Shown: piece after piece, positions 29,405-39,697 of the stretch
How the letters are laid out: every line of letters begins with the position of its first letter
Numbering within the stretch: position 1 is the first letter of the stretch
NCBI GenBank assembly: GCA_023150475.1
Contig: JAKLKU010000007.1
Location: 246,110-310,109 of the forward strand
From: Planctomycetota bacterium
Lineage (GTDB): Bacteria; Planctomycetota; UBA1135; GCA-002686595
Reading direction: 5' to 3'
DNA: 64,000 bases
Program-made: the position numbers and the translations under genes
Notes under the pieces: generated by a model
Seen by the model: the letters and a program-made list of their open reading frames with translations, nothing else
Told to the model about the DNA's origin: nothing
The model's database searches: none

Positions 29405-30276
29405 ACGCCCGGCTATTCGTGCTCTCCGGCGCCGATCTCGGCCGGTCGTTCGCGCTCGCCGACGGCGCCGTGCTGGGCCGCAGCCCCGAATGCGCGGTGC
29501 CGCTGCGCGATGCGTCGATCAGCCGGATGCACGCGAAGGTCGTCGCTCGCGGCGAGAGCCTGTGGCTCGTCGACCAAGGTTCGCGCAACGGGCTCTGGTC
29601 GAAGACCGAGCGCGTGAAGGAGCTCGAACTCGCCGACCTTTCCGAGTTCAAGGTCGGCGACGTGCTCGTGCGCGTACGGCTCGAACTCGCGGCTGCCGTG
29701 CACGAAGCCGACGTCGACTTCGACGTCGCGCCGCGCGTGCGTCCGACTTCGACGGCCCCGAAGCCCGTGCCGCCGGCTGCCGCGCGCGCCGAACTCGAGC
29801 TCGAAGAGATCGTCCTCGAGGAAGCGCCGGAGCCGGCGCGACCCGCCGTGTCGCCGGCGCCCGCCGCGTCGCGGCCCGCCGAACCGACTGGGGCGACCGG
29901 CGCGCGCCCGCCGACCGCGCCGCGACTCGAACCCGAGTCGAGACCGGATCCGGCGAGCACGTCGTTCCGTGCGCTCGGCGCGACCAAGGTCGCACCCGCG
30001 CTCGAGAACCGCGGGCAACGCGTGCTCCAGTACCACAAGGTCGACGCGCGAGGCAGCGCGCTCTCCGCCGACCTCGAGCAGCGGCCCGTCTGGGTCAAGC
30101 TCCTGTTGGTCGTGCTCGCGATGGCGCTGTGCGCGGCGATCAGTTGGCTCGCGTTCCGCGGCACGACCTTCCTGCGCGAGCGCGCGTCGCCCGATGGCGA
30201 TGCGCCCGCTGGCACTGCGCCCGCTGGCGCCGGCGAGTCGTCCGGCACCACTCCGGCGGCGGGCTCGGGGCGCTGA
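29401..30276 (+). CDS. FHA-domain protein with C-terminal TM
   Basis: VLGRSPECAVPLRDASISRMHAKVVARGESLWLVDQGSRNGLW; hydrophobic LLLVVLAMALCAAISWLAF; ATGA coupled to upstream gene. Confidence 0.92.
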   Translation: MNARLFVLSGADLGRSFALADGAVLGRSPECAVPLRDASISRMHAKVVARGESLWLVDQGSRNGLWSKTERVKELELADLSEFKVGDVLVRVRLELAAAVHEADVDFDVAPRVRPTSTAPKPVPPAAARAELELEEIVLEEAPEPARPAVSPAPAASRPAEPTGATGARPPTAPRLEPESRPDPASTSFRALGATKVAPALENRGQRVLQYHKVDARGSALSADLEQRPVWVKLLLVVLAMALCAAISWLAFRGTTFLRERASPDGDAPAGTAPAGAGESSGTTPAAGSGR

Positions 30277-30490
30277 GCACGCGAGTCGCGGGCTCCACGC
30301 GCTCCCTGTGTTCGTCGCAGGCGAACGCAACGGGCGAATCCCGCGCACCAGGGAAGGCTCCGCCTCGTCGAGGCCGCGGCGACTCGCATCCACCGCCACT
30401 CGACCCCTGCCCGACGGCGCGACACACGTTAGGCTCGAAGCGGCTTCCGTGCGCCTGGTCGAGGCGTGCACGAGCCGACAGGAGCTTCCG

Positions 30491-31855
30491 ATGCGTTTCG
30501 ATTCGCTGACGCCGTTCGTCTCGCTTCTCGCGTGTGCCGTGCTCGTCCAGAGCGCGAGCGCGCAACAAGTGCAGTGGGCCGGCAATGGGCACTACTACGA
30601 GTACGTGCCCGGCACCTGGGATTGGCCCGCGGCCAAGGCACACGCCGAGTCGTTGACGTTCCAGAACGTCAAAGGACACCTCGTCACGTTCAGCGGCAAG
30701 CTCGAGAACGATTGGGTGCACGCGACGTTCGTCGCTGCGCTGCCGAACCAGCACGTGTGGATCGGGCTCTATCAGGATTTCTCGTCGCCGAACTTCTCCG
30801 AGCCCGCGGGAGGTTGGACCTGGGTGAACGGCGAGACGTGGCCGGTGTCGCAGTGGCTGGGAGGCGAGCCGAACAACGCGAACCTCGTCGAGCACTACGG
30901 TGAGTACCTCTACAACAAGTTCTGGAACGACATCGATTCTCCGACCGGCCTCAACAACGGACTGATCGTCGAATACGACCTGCCGCTCGCGCCGAAGCAG
31001 AACCCGGCGAACGGTCACTACTACGCGGCGGTTCCGGCGACGATCGACTGGTACGCAGCGAACGATCTCGCGACCGCGATGACGTACAACGGTTGGCCCG
31101 GGCACCTGGTGACGATCGCGGACCAAGCGGAAGAGGATTGGATCTACTCGCAGCTCCCCGTGCCGACGAACAAGTTCTGGTTCGGCCTGACGCAGTTCCC
31201 GGGCCTGCCGAGTTTCGTCGAGCCGAAAGGCGGTTTCGCGTGGCTCACCGGCGAGCCGCTGACGTTCACGCACTGGGCGAGCGGCCAACCCGACGACGGC
31301 TACGGCAACGAGCACTTCGCGACGTTCCAGTTCAACGCGCAAGTCTGGTGGGACGTGCCGTTCGACTGGAGCTCGCTCGGTTTCGTCGTCGAGTTCGAGC
31401 CCGTCAAACAAGCGACGTACTGCGTGGGCAAGCTCAACTCCGCCGGTTGCGTGCCGACGATCGGCGTCTACGGCAGCGCGCGTGCGTCGGCGAGCTCGGA
31501 CTTCGTCGTCGAAGTGACGAACCTGCGCAACCAAGAGTTCTCGATGCTCTTCTACGGCTCCGGCGGTCCGAACTCGAAGCCGTTCAAGGGCGGCACGTTG
31601 TGCTTGAAGGCGCCGGTGCGCCGCACGTTCTATCAATCGACGAACGGCAGTCAGGTCGGCGCGATCGACTGCAGCGGCGTCTATCGTCTCGACGTGAACG
31701 CGTTCGCCGCGGGTGCGCTCGGCGGCAAACCCTCGCCGCTCCTGCGCGTGCCGGGCACGACCGTGTACGCGCAACTCTGGGCCGTCGACGGCGGCTACAT
31801 GCCGCCCGGCAACGTGCAGCTCTCCGACGCGGTGTTCTGGACCGTCTATCCGTGA
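30491..31855 (+). CDS. Secreted protein with two C-type-lectin domains and a C-terminal YC/GC/LC/CSG module
   Basis: Signal peptide; two NGHYY..VP...DW.AA......GHLVT......W repeats with WIG/FWFGL...W..GEP motifs; C-terminal TYCVGKLNSAGCVPTIG...GGTLCLKAPVRR...DCSG. Confidence 0.88.
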   Translation: MRFDSLTPFVSLLACAVLVQSASAQQVQWAGNGHYYEYVPGTWDWPAAKAHAESLTFQNVKGHLVTFSGKLENDWVHATFVAALPNQHVWIGLYQDFSSPNFSEPAGGWTWVNGETWPVSQWLGGEPNNANLVEHYGEYLYNKFWNDIDSPTGLNNGLIVEYDLPLAPKQNPANGHYYAAVPATIDWYAANDLATAMTYNGWPGHLVTIADQAEEDWIYSQLPVPTNKFWFGLTQFPGLPSFVEPKGGFAWLTGEPLTFTHWASGQPDDGYGNEHFATFQFNAQVWWDVPFDWSSLGFVVEFEPVKQATYCVGKLNSAGCVPTIGVYGSARASASSDFVVEVTNLRNQEFSMLFYGSGGPNSKPFKGGTLCLKAPVRRTFYQSTNGSQVGAIDCSGVYRLDVNAFAAGALGGKPSPLLRVPGTTVYAQLWAVDGGYMPPGNVQLSDAVFWTVYP

Positions 31856-31856
31856 G

Positions 31857-32999
31857 TCACGATCCGTGACTCGCGTCCGCGGCGCGCCCGTCTCGCGCCG
31901 CGCACGCTTCGACGAGCCCGCGCCACCAGAGTTCGGCCGCGTGGTCCCACGTGAAGCGCTCGGCGCGTGTGCGCGCCGCGGCGAGTCGCGCCGGGTCGCA
32001 CGCGAGCGCGGCGCGCAACGCGGCGGCGCAGTCCGCGGGATCGTCGGGCGCGAAACTCGGCGTCTCCGTTCCGGCGACTTCGACGAGCGCCGGGATGCGG
32101 GCGATCGCGAGCGGCGCGCTGGCGCGTTGCGCTTCGAGCGCGGGGATGCCGAAGCCTTCGAGTTTCGACGGCAACACGATCGCACCCGCCGTGGCGTAGA
32201 GCCGCGCGAGCTCGCGCTCGTCGAACGCGCCCGTGAAACGCACGCGATGCGCGACGCCGAGCTCGCGCGCGAGTTCGGCGAGCCGGCGATCCTCGTCTCG
32301 TTTCGGCGCGCCGGCGGCGACGAAATCCGGGAGCCGCGGATCGAGCGCGAGCGCCCGCAACACGAGCTCGAGGTTCTTGCGAGGCTCGACGTGGCCGACG
32401 TGCACGAGCGGCGCGCCGGGTCGAGCCTCGCGCGCGAGCGGCACGAAGTGATCGGCGGCGTTCGGCACCACGCACACGCGCTCGGGGCCGAGCTCGAAAC
32501 GCGCGCAGAGCTCCGTGCGCACGCTTTCGCTGACGGTGAACACGCGCCGCGCCTCGCGCACGGCCCTGGCGACGATTCGCGCGCCGACCATGCGTCGAGC
32601 GAACGAAAGCTCGACGTTGCCGGCGCCCGCGTGCCGCAGGTCGTGCAGAGTCAACGTGTAGGGGACCGAGAGCCCGCGCGGCGCGGGCAGATGCGCCGTG
32701 TGCACCAAGCCGAACGGCCGGCCGAGAGTTTGCGCTGCGGCACACGCGCGTCGCAGCGCGGCGCTTTCGAGTGCGGCGCGCACGAGCGCGGGTTTCGCCG
32801 GCACGTCGCAAGGCACGAGTTCGAGGTCGTCGCCGGGCTCGAACGGCAGTCCCGCGCGGCCGACGAGCAGCGCGACGCCGCCGCCTGCGCGCCGCGCGAG
32901 CCGCGCGAGCCGCGGCAGGAGTTCCGCGTTGTGCCGCCTGACGCCGCCCATCGGCTGCGAGAGCACCACACCCGAGATCAGGACGCGCGGCGCACTCAT
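31857..32999 (-). CDS. GT4-family glycosyltransferase
   Basis: VLISGVVLSQPMGGVRRHNAELL...VHVGHVEPRKNLELVLRAL...PSKLEGFGIPALEAQRA. Confidence 0.92.
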   Translation of the reverse strand: MSAPRVLISGVVLSQPMGGVRRHNAELLPRLARLARRAGGGVALLVGRAGLPFEPGDDLELVPCDVPAKPALVRAALESAALRRACAAAQTLGRPFGLVHTAHLPAPRGLSVPYTLTLHDLRHAGAGNVELSFARRMVGARIVARAVREARRVFTVSESVRTELCARFELGPERVCVVPNAADHFVPLAREARPGAPLVHVGHVEPRKNLELVLRALALDPRLPDFVAAGAPKRDEDRRLAELARELGVAHRVRFTGAFDERELARLYATAGAIVLPSKLEGFGIPALEAQRASAPLAIARIPALVEVAGTETPSFAPDDPADCAAALRAALACDPARLAAARTRAERFTWDHAAELWWRGLVEACAARDGRAADASHGS

Positions 33000-34048
33000 G
33001 CGAGCCCCCGCCACAGCCGCGCGAGGCTCGCAGCGCAGCGCTCCCAGCCGAATTCCGCCGCACGCGCGACTCGCGCGGCGCGCGCCTCGGCCGTCGTGCT
33101 CGCGGAGGCGTTGGCGAACACGCTCGCGAACGCCTGCGCCGTCGCTGCTCCGTCGTCGGCCGCGCACGCGATGCCGCACGCGCCGGCGAGTTCGGCCGCC
33201 GCGCCGCCCGCCGCGACGACCACCGGTGATCCGCACGCGAGCGCCTCGAGCACCGGGAAGCCGAAGCCTTCCGAGCGCGACAGCACGGCGGTGCAGGCCG
33301 CAAGGCGATAGAGCGCCGCGAGCTCGCGATCGTCGACGTTGCCCGCGAGCACGACGTCGACTCCGAGCTCGCGCGCGAGTTCGGCGTCGCGCACGAACGT
33401 CTCGCTGCGCGCGCCGGTGACGACGACGGCGACGCGCGGCGTCGCGCGGCTCGCGCCGAGCTCCGCGAGCGCGCGAAGCGTCGCGTCGAGCCGTTTCTTC
33501 GGCCGCGTCGCGCCGGGCGCGAGCACGAACGGTCGCCCAGCGAGCACGAGACGCCGCGCGAGTTCGTCCTCGACGTCGGACTCGTGCTCCGGCGTGAACG
33601 GCGAGCCGACGCCCCACGGCACGACGTGGACCCTCTGCGCGCCGAGCACGAGCTCGGCCGCGAGGTCACGCGCGACGGTCTCGGTCGCCGTCACCACGGC
33701 GCGCGCGACGAGCCCGCCGAGCTGCACCCACGCGCGGTGGCCGAGATCCGCGTTCTCCGTCTCGCCGTGCCGCCACGGCAGTTCGTGCACCGTCTGCACG
33801 CGCGGGATCCGCGCGGCGAGCGGCAGCGCGCTGACGAACGAGTGCAATCCGACGCAGCCGCGGGCTTCGGCGCGCCGCGCGAGCTCGCCGTGCCGCCACG
33901 CGCGCAGTTCCTCGCCGTCGTGCGGCACCAGGCGGACGACTTCGAGTTCGCCGGAGCGTTCGAGCGCGTCGAGCGCACCGCGTACGGCGCGCACGATGCC
34001 GAACGGATGCGGCCGCGCGAGCGGCGATGCGTCGAAGGCGATGCGCAT
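32996..34048 (-). CDS. GT4-family glycosyltransferase
   Basis: MRIAFDASPLARPHPFGIVRAVRGAL...LAPGATRPKKRLDATLRAL...LSRSEGFGFPVLEALACGSPVV; ATGA coupled to next gene. Confidence 0.92.
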   Translation of the reverse strand: MRIAFDASPLARPHPFGIVRAVRGALDALERSGELEVVRLVPHDGEELRAWRHGELARRAEARGCVGLHSFVSALPLAARIPRVQTVHELPWRHGETENADLGHRAWVQLGGLVARAVVTATETVARDLAAELVLGAQRVHVVPWGVGSPFTPEHESDVEDELARRLVLAGRPFVLAPGATRPKKRLDATLRALAELGASRATPRVAVVVTGARSETFVRDAELARELGVDVVLAGNVDDRELAALYRLAACTAVLSRSEGFGFPVLEALACGSPVVVAAGGAAAELAGACGIACAADDGAATAQAFASVFANASASTTAEARAARVARAAEFGWERCAASLARLWRGLA

Positions 34049-34088
34049 GGGCGTGGCGCGCGGTAGCGTAGCGCCGACTCGTGATCCC

Positions 34089-35345
34089 GTGACCGCGCGA
34101 GACCTCCACGCCCCGCTGCACGACCTCACCGTCGGCTTCCTGATCGACCGTTGGGAGCCGGAACGCGGCGGCGCCGAGCGCTCGCTCGCCGGGTTCGCCG
34201 CGTGGCTCGCGCAACGCGGCACGCGCGTGCTCGCGTTCGCGCGCACCGCGAGCTCCACTGCGCCGGGCGAGTTCGCGCGCGTCCGTGCGGGCGGGCTCAC
34301 GCGCTCGGGCCGCGAACGGCGGCTTGCCGAGCGCCTGGTCCGCGCCGCCGATGAAGCCGGGTGCGACGTGACGATCGGGATCCGGCATTTGTCGCGCGTC
34401 GACGTCTATTGGCCGCACGGTGGAGCGTGGTTGCCGTCGCTCGCGGCGCGCGCCGCGGCGCGCGGTGAGCCGTGTGTCGACGCGCGCGAGCTCGTGCGCG
34501 GCCGTTTCGCGACGTTCCGCGACTTCGAACGCGAGCTCTGTCGCGGCGGCGCACGGTTCATCGTGTGCGTGTCGCGGCTCGTGGAGGACGAGTTCGCAGC
34601 CGAGTATCCCGGAGCCCGCGAGCGTTTGGTGCGCATCGAGAACGGCGTCGATCTCGAGCGTTTCTCGCCGCAACGGCGCGCGACGCTCGGCATGGCGCTG
34701 CGCGCCGAGCTCGGACTCGGGCCCCGGCTCGGGCTCGAGCGCGCGCTCGGACTTGGACTCGGCGAAGCGGACGTCCTCTCTCTCGCGGACTCGTCGCGCG
34801 AGCCGTTGCTCGCGTTCGTGGCGCGCGAGCCCGAGCTCAAGGGTCTCGAGACGGCGCTCCACGCGCTCGCGCGGCTCGCGACGCGTCCGTGGCGGCTCGT
34901 CGTCGCCGGGCCGAAGTCGTGCGGGCGTTGGCAGCGGCTCGCGCGCGAACTCGGGCTCGATTCACGCATCGTATGGCGGCGCGATGTCGACGCCGCGGCG
35001 CTGCTCTGCGCCGCAGACCTGTGCCTTGCGCCGACGTTCCGCGACACGAGCGGCCTCGTGATCCTCGAAGCGCTCGCGAGCGGCACGCCGGTGATCACGA
35101 CGGCGAACGCAGGCGCGGCGGACGTGCTCACGGCGCCCGAACACGGCGTCGTGCTCCCTCGCGCGGGCGACCCCGGGGCGCTCGCCGCGGCGTTGGCGGC
35201 TCGGCTCGACGCGCCGGCGCCGCCGCGCGAGCGTGTGCGCGAAGCCGTGGCGGGGCGCGACGCGGCGCGCACGTTCGAACGACTCGGCGAGCTCGTGCAG
35301 CGTGCGGCGACCGCAGCTCGCGAACGACGCGGAGCGGCCGATTGA
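34089..35345 (+). CDS. GT4-family glycosyltransferase
   Basis: TVGFLIDRWEPERGGAERSLAGFAAWLAQRG...CVSRLVEDEF...PTFRDTSGLVILEALASGTPVITT. Confidence 0.92.
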   Translation: MTARDLHAPLHDLTVGFLIDRWEPERGGAERSLAGFAAWLAQRGTRVLAFARTASSTAPGEFARVRAGGLTRSGRERRLAERLVRAADEAGCDVTIGIRHLSRVDVYWPHGGAWLPSLAARAAARGEPCVDARELVRGRFATFRDFERELCRGGARFIVCVSRLVEDEFAAEYPGARERLVRIENGVDLERFSPQRRATLGMALRAELGLGPRLGLERALGLGLGEADVLSLADSSREPLLAFVAREPELKGLETALHALARLATRPWRLVVAGPKSCGRWQRLARELGLDSRIVWRRDVDAAALLCAADLCLAPTFRDTSGLVILEALASGTPVITTANAGAADVLTAPEHGVVLPRAGDPGALAAALAARLDAPAPPRERVREAVAGRDAARTFERLGELVQRAATAARERRGAAD

Positions 35346-36937
35346 GCGGCGACGAGCGACTCTTGCGCGGGCTCTGGCGCGCCGCAGCGGTGCTCGCGGC
35401 GCTCGCGCTCGCCGTCGGCGTGTTCGCGCGCGCCGCGGACGACGCGCTCGCCGACGAAGCGTTCGCGCTGCTGCGTTATCGCACGCATCTCGCGGCGGAC
35501 GGCGTGTTCGGCTGGGAGCCCGACGAGGCGCCGAGTTTCGGCTGCCTTTCGCTCGCGCAGTTCTCGTGGGTGTCCGCGCTCGTCGTCTTCGTCCGGCATC
35601 CGACGTTCGCGCCGTGGCTCGCTTCGGTCGTGTGCGGCGTCGTCGGCGTGCTCGTGTGCGTCGCGCTCGCCCGCGGCGCGGCGCGCAGCGCCCGCGATCC
35701 GAAGCTCGCGTTCGACGCGTTCGTCGCCGTGCCGCTCGGTCTCGCGGCGCCCGCGCTCGCTCTCGGCATGGCCAACGGCCTCGAGACCACGCTGACCTTC
35801 GCGGCGACCGCGAGCCTCGTCTGGGTCTGGACCCAGAGCGAGCGCGTCGACGTCCTGCGCGGCGGCGGATTGCTCGGCGCGTTCGGCGCCGTGGCGTTCG
35901 CGGTGCGTCCGGATCTCGGGCTCTTCGGCCTCGGCGTGCCGCTCGCGCGCGGGTGTTTCGCGCGCGGTGCGGAGCGCGCGCAAGCGTGGGTCGCGTTCGG
36001 CGTCGGCGCCGTCCTCGTCGCCGCCATCGCGGGCGCGTGCGCGTTCGCGACCGGTTCGCCTGTGCCGCTCGGGTTCTTCGTCGAACGCGTGTCGCGCGAC
36101 GTGCTCGAGCCGTGGCGCGAGCTCGGCCGCTTCCTGCTCGTCGCGTCTCCGCTGCTCGTCGCGCTCGCGGTCGAGCTCGTGTTGCGCCACGGCGCACCGC
36201 GCGTCGCCGGTCGAGCGCTCGAACACGCGTTCGCGCTCGCGACGCTCGCCTTCCTCGGCCACGCGACGCTCGGCGCGCTCGACGGCGAACTCGCGCACGG
36301 CCGTTTCCTGCTCGCCGCGCTGCCGCCGCTCGTGTTCCTCGGTGCGCGTGCGGCGGTCGGCCTCGCGCGTTGGACGGAGTGGCGCGGAACGCGTGCGCCG
36401 CGTGGCGCGTTGCTGGTGCTCGCCTGCGGCGCGGTGCTCGCACCCGCACCTGCGCTCTTCGCGCACGTCGGTCTCGCTCGCGAACGCTTCGCCGACGGCT
36501 CGTTCGCGCGTTTCGGACCGGTCGCGAGCCCGTCGCACGTCGCGCGCTGGCCGGGGCTCGTCGAACTTTCCGTGCTCGCACCGCCGACGCACGACGCCGA
36601 ACGTCCGCGGCCCGTGGTCGCGTGCGCTCCGGCTGGAGTGGTCGGCGCGGCGCTCGAGCTCGCGCGCGTGATCGACGTGTCCGGTCTGCACGACCGCGAG
36701 TTCGCGCGCCACGGTTTCGACGCGGAGCGACTGCTCGCCGAGCGCCTGCCCGATTGGCTCTGGCTCCCCGCGCCCGAAACGGCGACGTGGTCACGCGAGC
36801 TCCGCGCGTCGCCGCGGCTCTCTCGCGACTACGAGCTCGTCGAACTCGGCCCCGTCGACGTCGCGTGGCGCCGCGCGAGCCCCTACGCGCTCGAACTGGC
36901 GGAGATCGCCTCGGCTCTCACCGCCGCGCGGCGCTGA
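35342..36937 (+). CDS. Multi-TM glycosyltransferase-like membrane protein (GT39/ArnT-like)
   Basis: TTG start overlapping previous stop (TTGA); ~10 hydrophobic segments, DDALADEAFALLRYR luminal motif. Confidence 0.7.
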   Translation: MSGDERLLRGLWRAAAVLAALALAVGVFARAADDALADEAFALLRYRTHLAADGVFGWEPDEAPSFGCLSLAQFSWVSALVVFVRHPTFAPWLASVVCGVVGVLVCVALARGAARSARDPKLAFDAFVAVPLGLAAPALALGMANGLETTLTFAATASLVWVWTQSERVDVLRGGGLLGAFGAVAFAVRPDLGLFGLGVPLARGCFARGAERAQAWVAFGVGAVLVAAIAGACAFATGSPVPLGFFVERVSRDVLEPWRELGRFLLVASPLLVALAVELVLRHGAPRVAGRALEHAFALATLAFLGHATLGALDGELAHGRFLLAALPPLVFLGARAAVGLARWTEWRGTRAPRGALLVLACGAVLAPAPALFAHVGLARERFADGSFARFGPVASPSHVARWPGLVELSVLAPPTHDAERPRPVVACAPAGVVGAALELARVIDVSGLHDREFARHGFDAERLLAERLPDWLWLPAPETATWSRELRASPRLSRDYELVELGPVDVAWRRASPYALELAEIASALTAARR

Positions 36938-36976
36938 CCCGCCGGTGCGGAGCGAGAGGCCCGTCCGAGACGTCGC

Positions 36977-37438
36977 TCAGCGCAGCGACAGGAGCCACGC
37001 GATCAAGTCCGCGCGCTCGAGCTCGGTCATCGGCAGCACCGCCATCTGGTTCGCCGGGTTCTCGAACTTCGGATCGGCGAGATACGTCGCGAGCCAGAGC
37101 TGCAAGCGCCGCTCGGGATCGGTCTCGGCGAGCAGCGGGTCGAGCTTCGCGCGCTTCGTCTCGCGATGCTCCGGGCGCGTGCGTTCGAGCTCCGCGACGA
37201 TCTCCTCGAGCCGCGCGGAGCGATCGATGGCCTTCTTCACGGCGTCGGGCATCGCGGGGCCGAGGTTCGCGCCGCGGTCGCCGACCTTGTGGCAGATCAC
37301 GCAGCGTTGGCGCGCGAACTTCAAGCCGTTCTCCGCGCGGCCGACGACGACCTGCGCCGGATCGGGCGGCGCACTCTCGCCGCAGCCGGTGACGAGGCCG
37401 CAGCAGGCGAAGGCGAAGTGCAGGGCGAGTCGGCGCAT
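36977..37438 (-). CDS. Monohaem cytochrome c lipoprotein
   Basis: Lipobox LVTGC; CVICH haem motif; distal Met region NQMAVLPMTELERADLIAWLLSL. Confidence 0.88.
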   Translation of the reverse strand: MRRLALHFAFACCGLVTGCGESAPPDPAQVVVGRAENGLKFARQRCVICHKVGDRGANLGPAMPDAVKKAIDRSARLEEIVAELERTRPEHRETKRAKLDPLLAETDPERRLQLWLATYLADPKFENPANQMAVLPMTELERADLIAWLLSLR

Positions 37439-37557
37439 CGAAAGCGCGGCAGTCTAGCGACGAACGAGCTTCGGCAAGGAGTGCGTCGCACCGAACGACT
37501 TCGCGGCTTTGCGGCTCCGCGCCTTCGCGGCGCTAGACTGTGCACGAACGAATCGTC

Positions 37558-39555
37558 ATGCCGCTCCACTCGTCGACGTGTCCGCTCGATTGCCCCGATG
37601 CGTGCGGTGTGCTCGTCGAAACCGACGAACGCGGTCGATTCGTGCGCCTCAAGGGCAACCCCGCGCACGGTTGGTCGCGCGGCGTGCTGTGCGCGAAGAC
37701 TGCACTCTACGGCGAAGTGATCACGAGCCCCGCGCGGCTCACGACGCCGCTCGTGCGCGACGCGGCGGGCGAGCTCGTGCCCGCGACGTGGGACGAAGCC
37801 GTCCGGCGCATCGCGACTCGCGTGCGCGGCGTGCCCGGCGAACGCATCCTCGCGGCGTGGTACGCGGGCAACATGGGGCTCGTCGCGAAGAAGTTCCCCT
37901 TGCGCGCGATGCACGCGCTCGGCGCGGCGATCGTCGACGGCGGCCTGTGCGACAACACGGCGACCGCCGGTTACGAGAACGTGCTCGGCGCCGTGATCGG
38001 ACCGGATCTCGATGACGTGCTCGACGCGGACCTCGTCGTGCTCTGGGGCTCCGACGTCGCGCGCACGGTGCAGCACCTGCAGCCCAAGCTGCAGAAGCTG
38101 GCGAAGGCCGGCGTGCCGATCGTCGCGATCGACGTGTATCGCACCGAGACGATCCAAGCGCTCGAGAAGTGGGGCGGCGAAGGCCTGATCATCCGACCGG
38201 GCAGCGACGCGGCGCTCGCGCTCGAGCTCGCGCGCCTCGCGTTCGAGCGCGGACGAGCCGATCGTGCCTTCCTCGAACGCGAATGCGTCGGCGCCGACGA
38301 GTTCGAAGCGCACGTCTTCGCGTCGACCGACCTCGAGCGTGCGGCGCGAGCGACCGGACTCGCTCCTGAGCGCATCGTCGAGCTCGCGCGGCTCTTCTTC
38401 GACGCGCGCCGGCCGCTCGTCAAGACCGGCGTCGGTTGGACGCGCCGGCGCCACGGCGGCATGTCGATGCGTGCGGTCTGTTCGCTCGCGGCGGTGCTCG
38501 GCATCGCGGAGCGCGTGCACTACGAGAGCTTCGCGACGTTCAGCCTCGCCGAGACCGCGCTCGAGAAGCCCGAGCTGCGTCCCGCCGGCTCGCCGCCGCG
38601 GAGCGTGCGACACGTCGCGCTCGGTGCAGCGCTCGAGAGCCGCGCGTACGACGTGCTCTTCGTCTGGGGCCACAATCCCGCCGTGACGTGCCCCGATGCG
38701 TCGCGCGTGCGCCGCGAGCTCGAGAAGGACGAGCTCTTCGTCGTCGTGCACGAGCAGTTCCTGACCGAAACCGCCGAACGCGCGGACGTCGTGTTGCCCG
38801 CGACGACCTTCGTCGAAGCGACCGACGTGTATCGCAGCTACGGCCATCGTTACCTGCAGTACTCGCGTCGCTCGTGCGCCGCGCCCGGCGAAGCGCGGAG
38901 CAACGTGCACGCGTTCGCGGCGATCGCGCGCGAACTCGGACTGCCGCGCGAGACGTGGGACGTCACGGAAGAAGGGCTCTGCGAGGAACTCTTCGCCGCG
39001 TCGCGCCACCGTCTGTCGCCCGAGCAAGTCGAACGCCTGCGCCGCGGCGAGCCGGTCAAGGTCACGCCGCCGTCGCGCGCCGACCTCGGTGGGTGGGGCA
39101 CGCCGAGCGGGAAGATCGAGCTCGCGAGCGACGCGGCGGTCCGGCTCGGCGAACCGCGCTGCGCGACGTACGTCGAGGATCGCACCGAGCGCGAGCACGG
39201 CGCGTTCTGGCTCGTCGCCGCGCCGTCGCGCTACACGCACAATTCGACCTACAGCCACAGTCCGCGCCACGTCGCGCTCAATGGGCCGCCGAAGGTGTTC
39301 GTGAATCCCGAGGACGCGGCGGCGCGCGGGCTCGCCGACGGCGCGCGGGTGCGGTTGCACAACCGTCGTGGCGCGCTGACGTTGACGGTCGCGATCACGA
39401 CCGACATGCCGCGAGGGCTCGTGCGCGTCGACGGGCTGCCGCGCGCGGCCGACGTGCCGGAGAAGGTCGGCATCAACGCGCTCGTCGCGCCCGACGTTTC
39501 CGATCTCGGCGACGGCAACGTGCTCTACAGCACGCGGGTCGATCTCGGCGCCTGA
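37558..39555 (+). CDS. Molybdopterin-dependent oxidoreductase (Mo-bisMGD, 4Fe-4S)
   Basis: STCPLDCPDACGVLVET...LKGNPAHGWSRGVLCAK; WGHNPAVTCPDA; C-terminal RVRLHNRRGALTLTVAIT. Confidence 0.95.
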   Translation: MPLHSSTCPLDCPDACGVLVETDERGRFVRLKGNPAHGWSRGVLCAKTALYGEVITSPARLTTPLVRDAAGELVPATWDEAVRRIATRVRGVPGERILAAWYAGNMGLVAKKFPLRAMHALGAAIVDGGLCDNTATAGYENVLGAVIGPDLDDVLDADLVVLWGSDVARTVQHLQPKLQKLAKAGVPIVAIDVYRTETIQALEKWGGEGLIIRPGSDAALALELARLAFERGRADRAFLERECVGADEFEAHVFASTDLERAARATGLAPERIVELARLFFDARRPLVKTGVGWTRRRHGGMSMRAVCSLAAVLGIAERVHYESFATFSLAETALEKPELRPAGSPPRSVRHVALGAALESRAYDVLFVWGHNPAVTCPDASRVRRELEKDELFVVVHEQFLTETAERADVVLPATTFVEATDVYRSYGHRYLQYSRRSCAAPGEARSNVHAFAAIARELGLPRETWDVTEEGLCEELFAASRHRLSPEQVERLRRGEPVKVTPPSRADLGGWGTPSGKIELASDAAVRLGEPRCATYVEDRTEREHGAFWLVAAPSRYTHNSTYSHSPRHVALNGPPKVFVNPEDAAARGLADGARVRLHNRRGALTLTVAITTDMPRGLVRVDGLPRAADVPEKVGINALVAPDVSDLGDGNVLYSTRVDLGA

Positions 39556-39697
39556 GTGCGCGCTCCGGCGCTCGTCCGCCTGCAGTGGCCGCGCAGATCG
39601 GACCCGGGCTTCGCCGAGCGCTCGATCCGGTGCTCCTCGACGCGTGCCCGTCGTCGTCGAAGTGGTCTCCGCTCTTGTCGCCGACTACCGTACGCGC

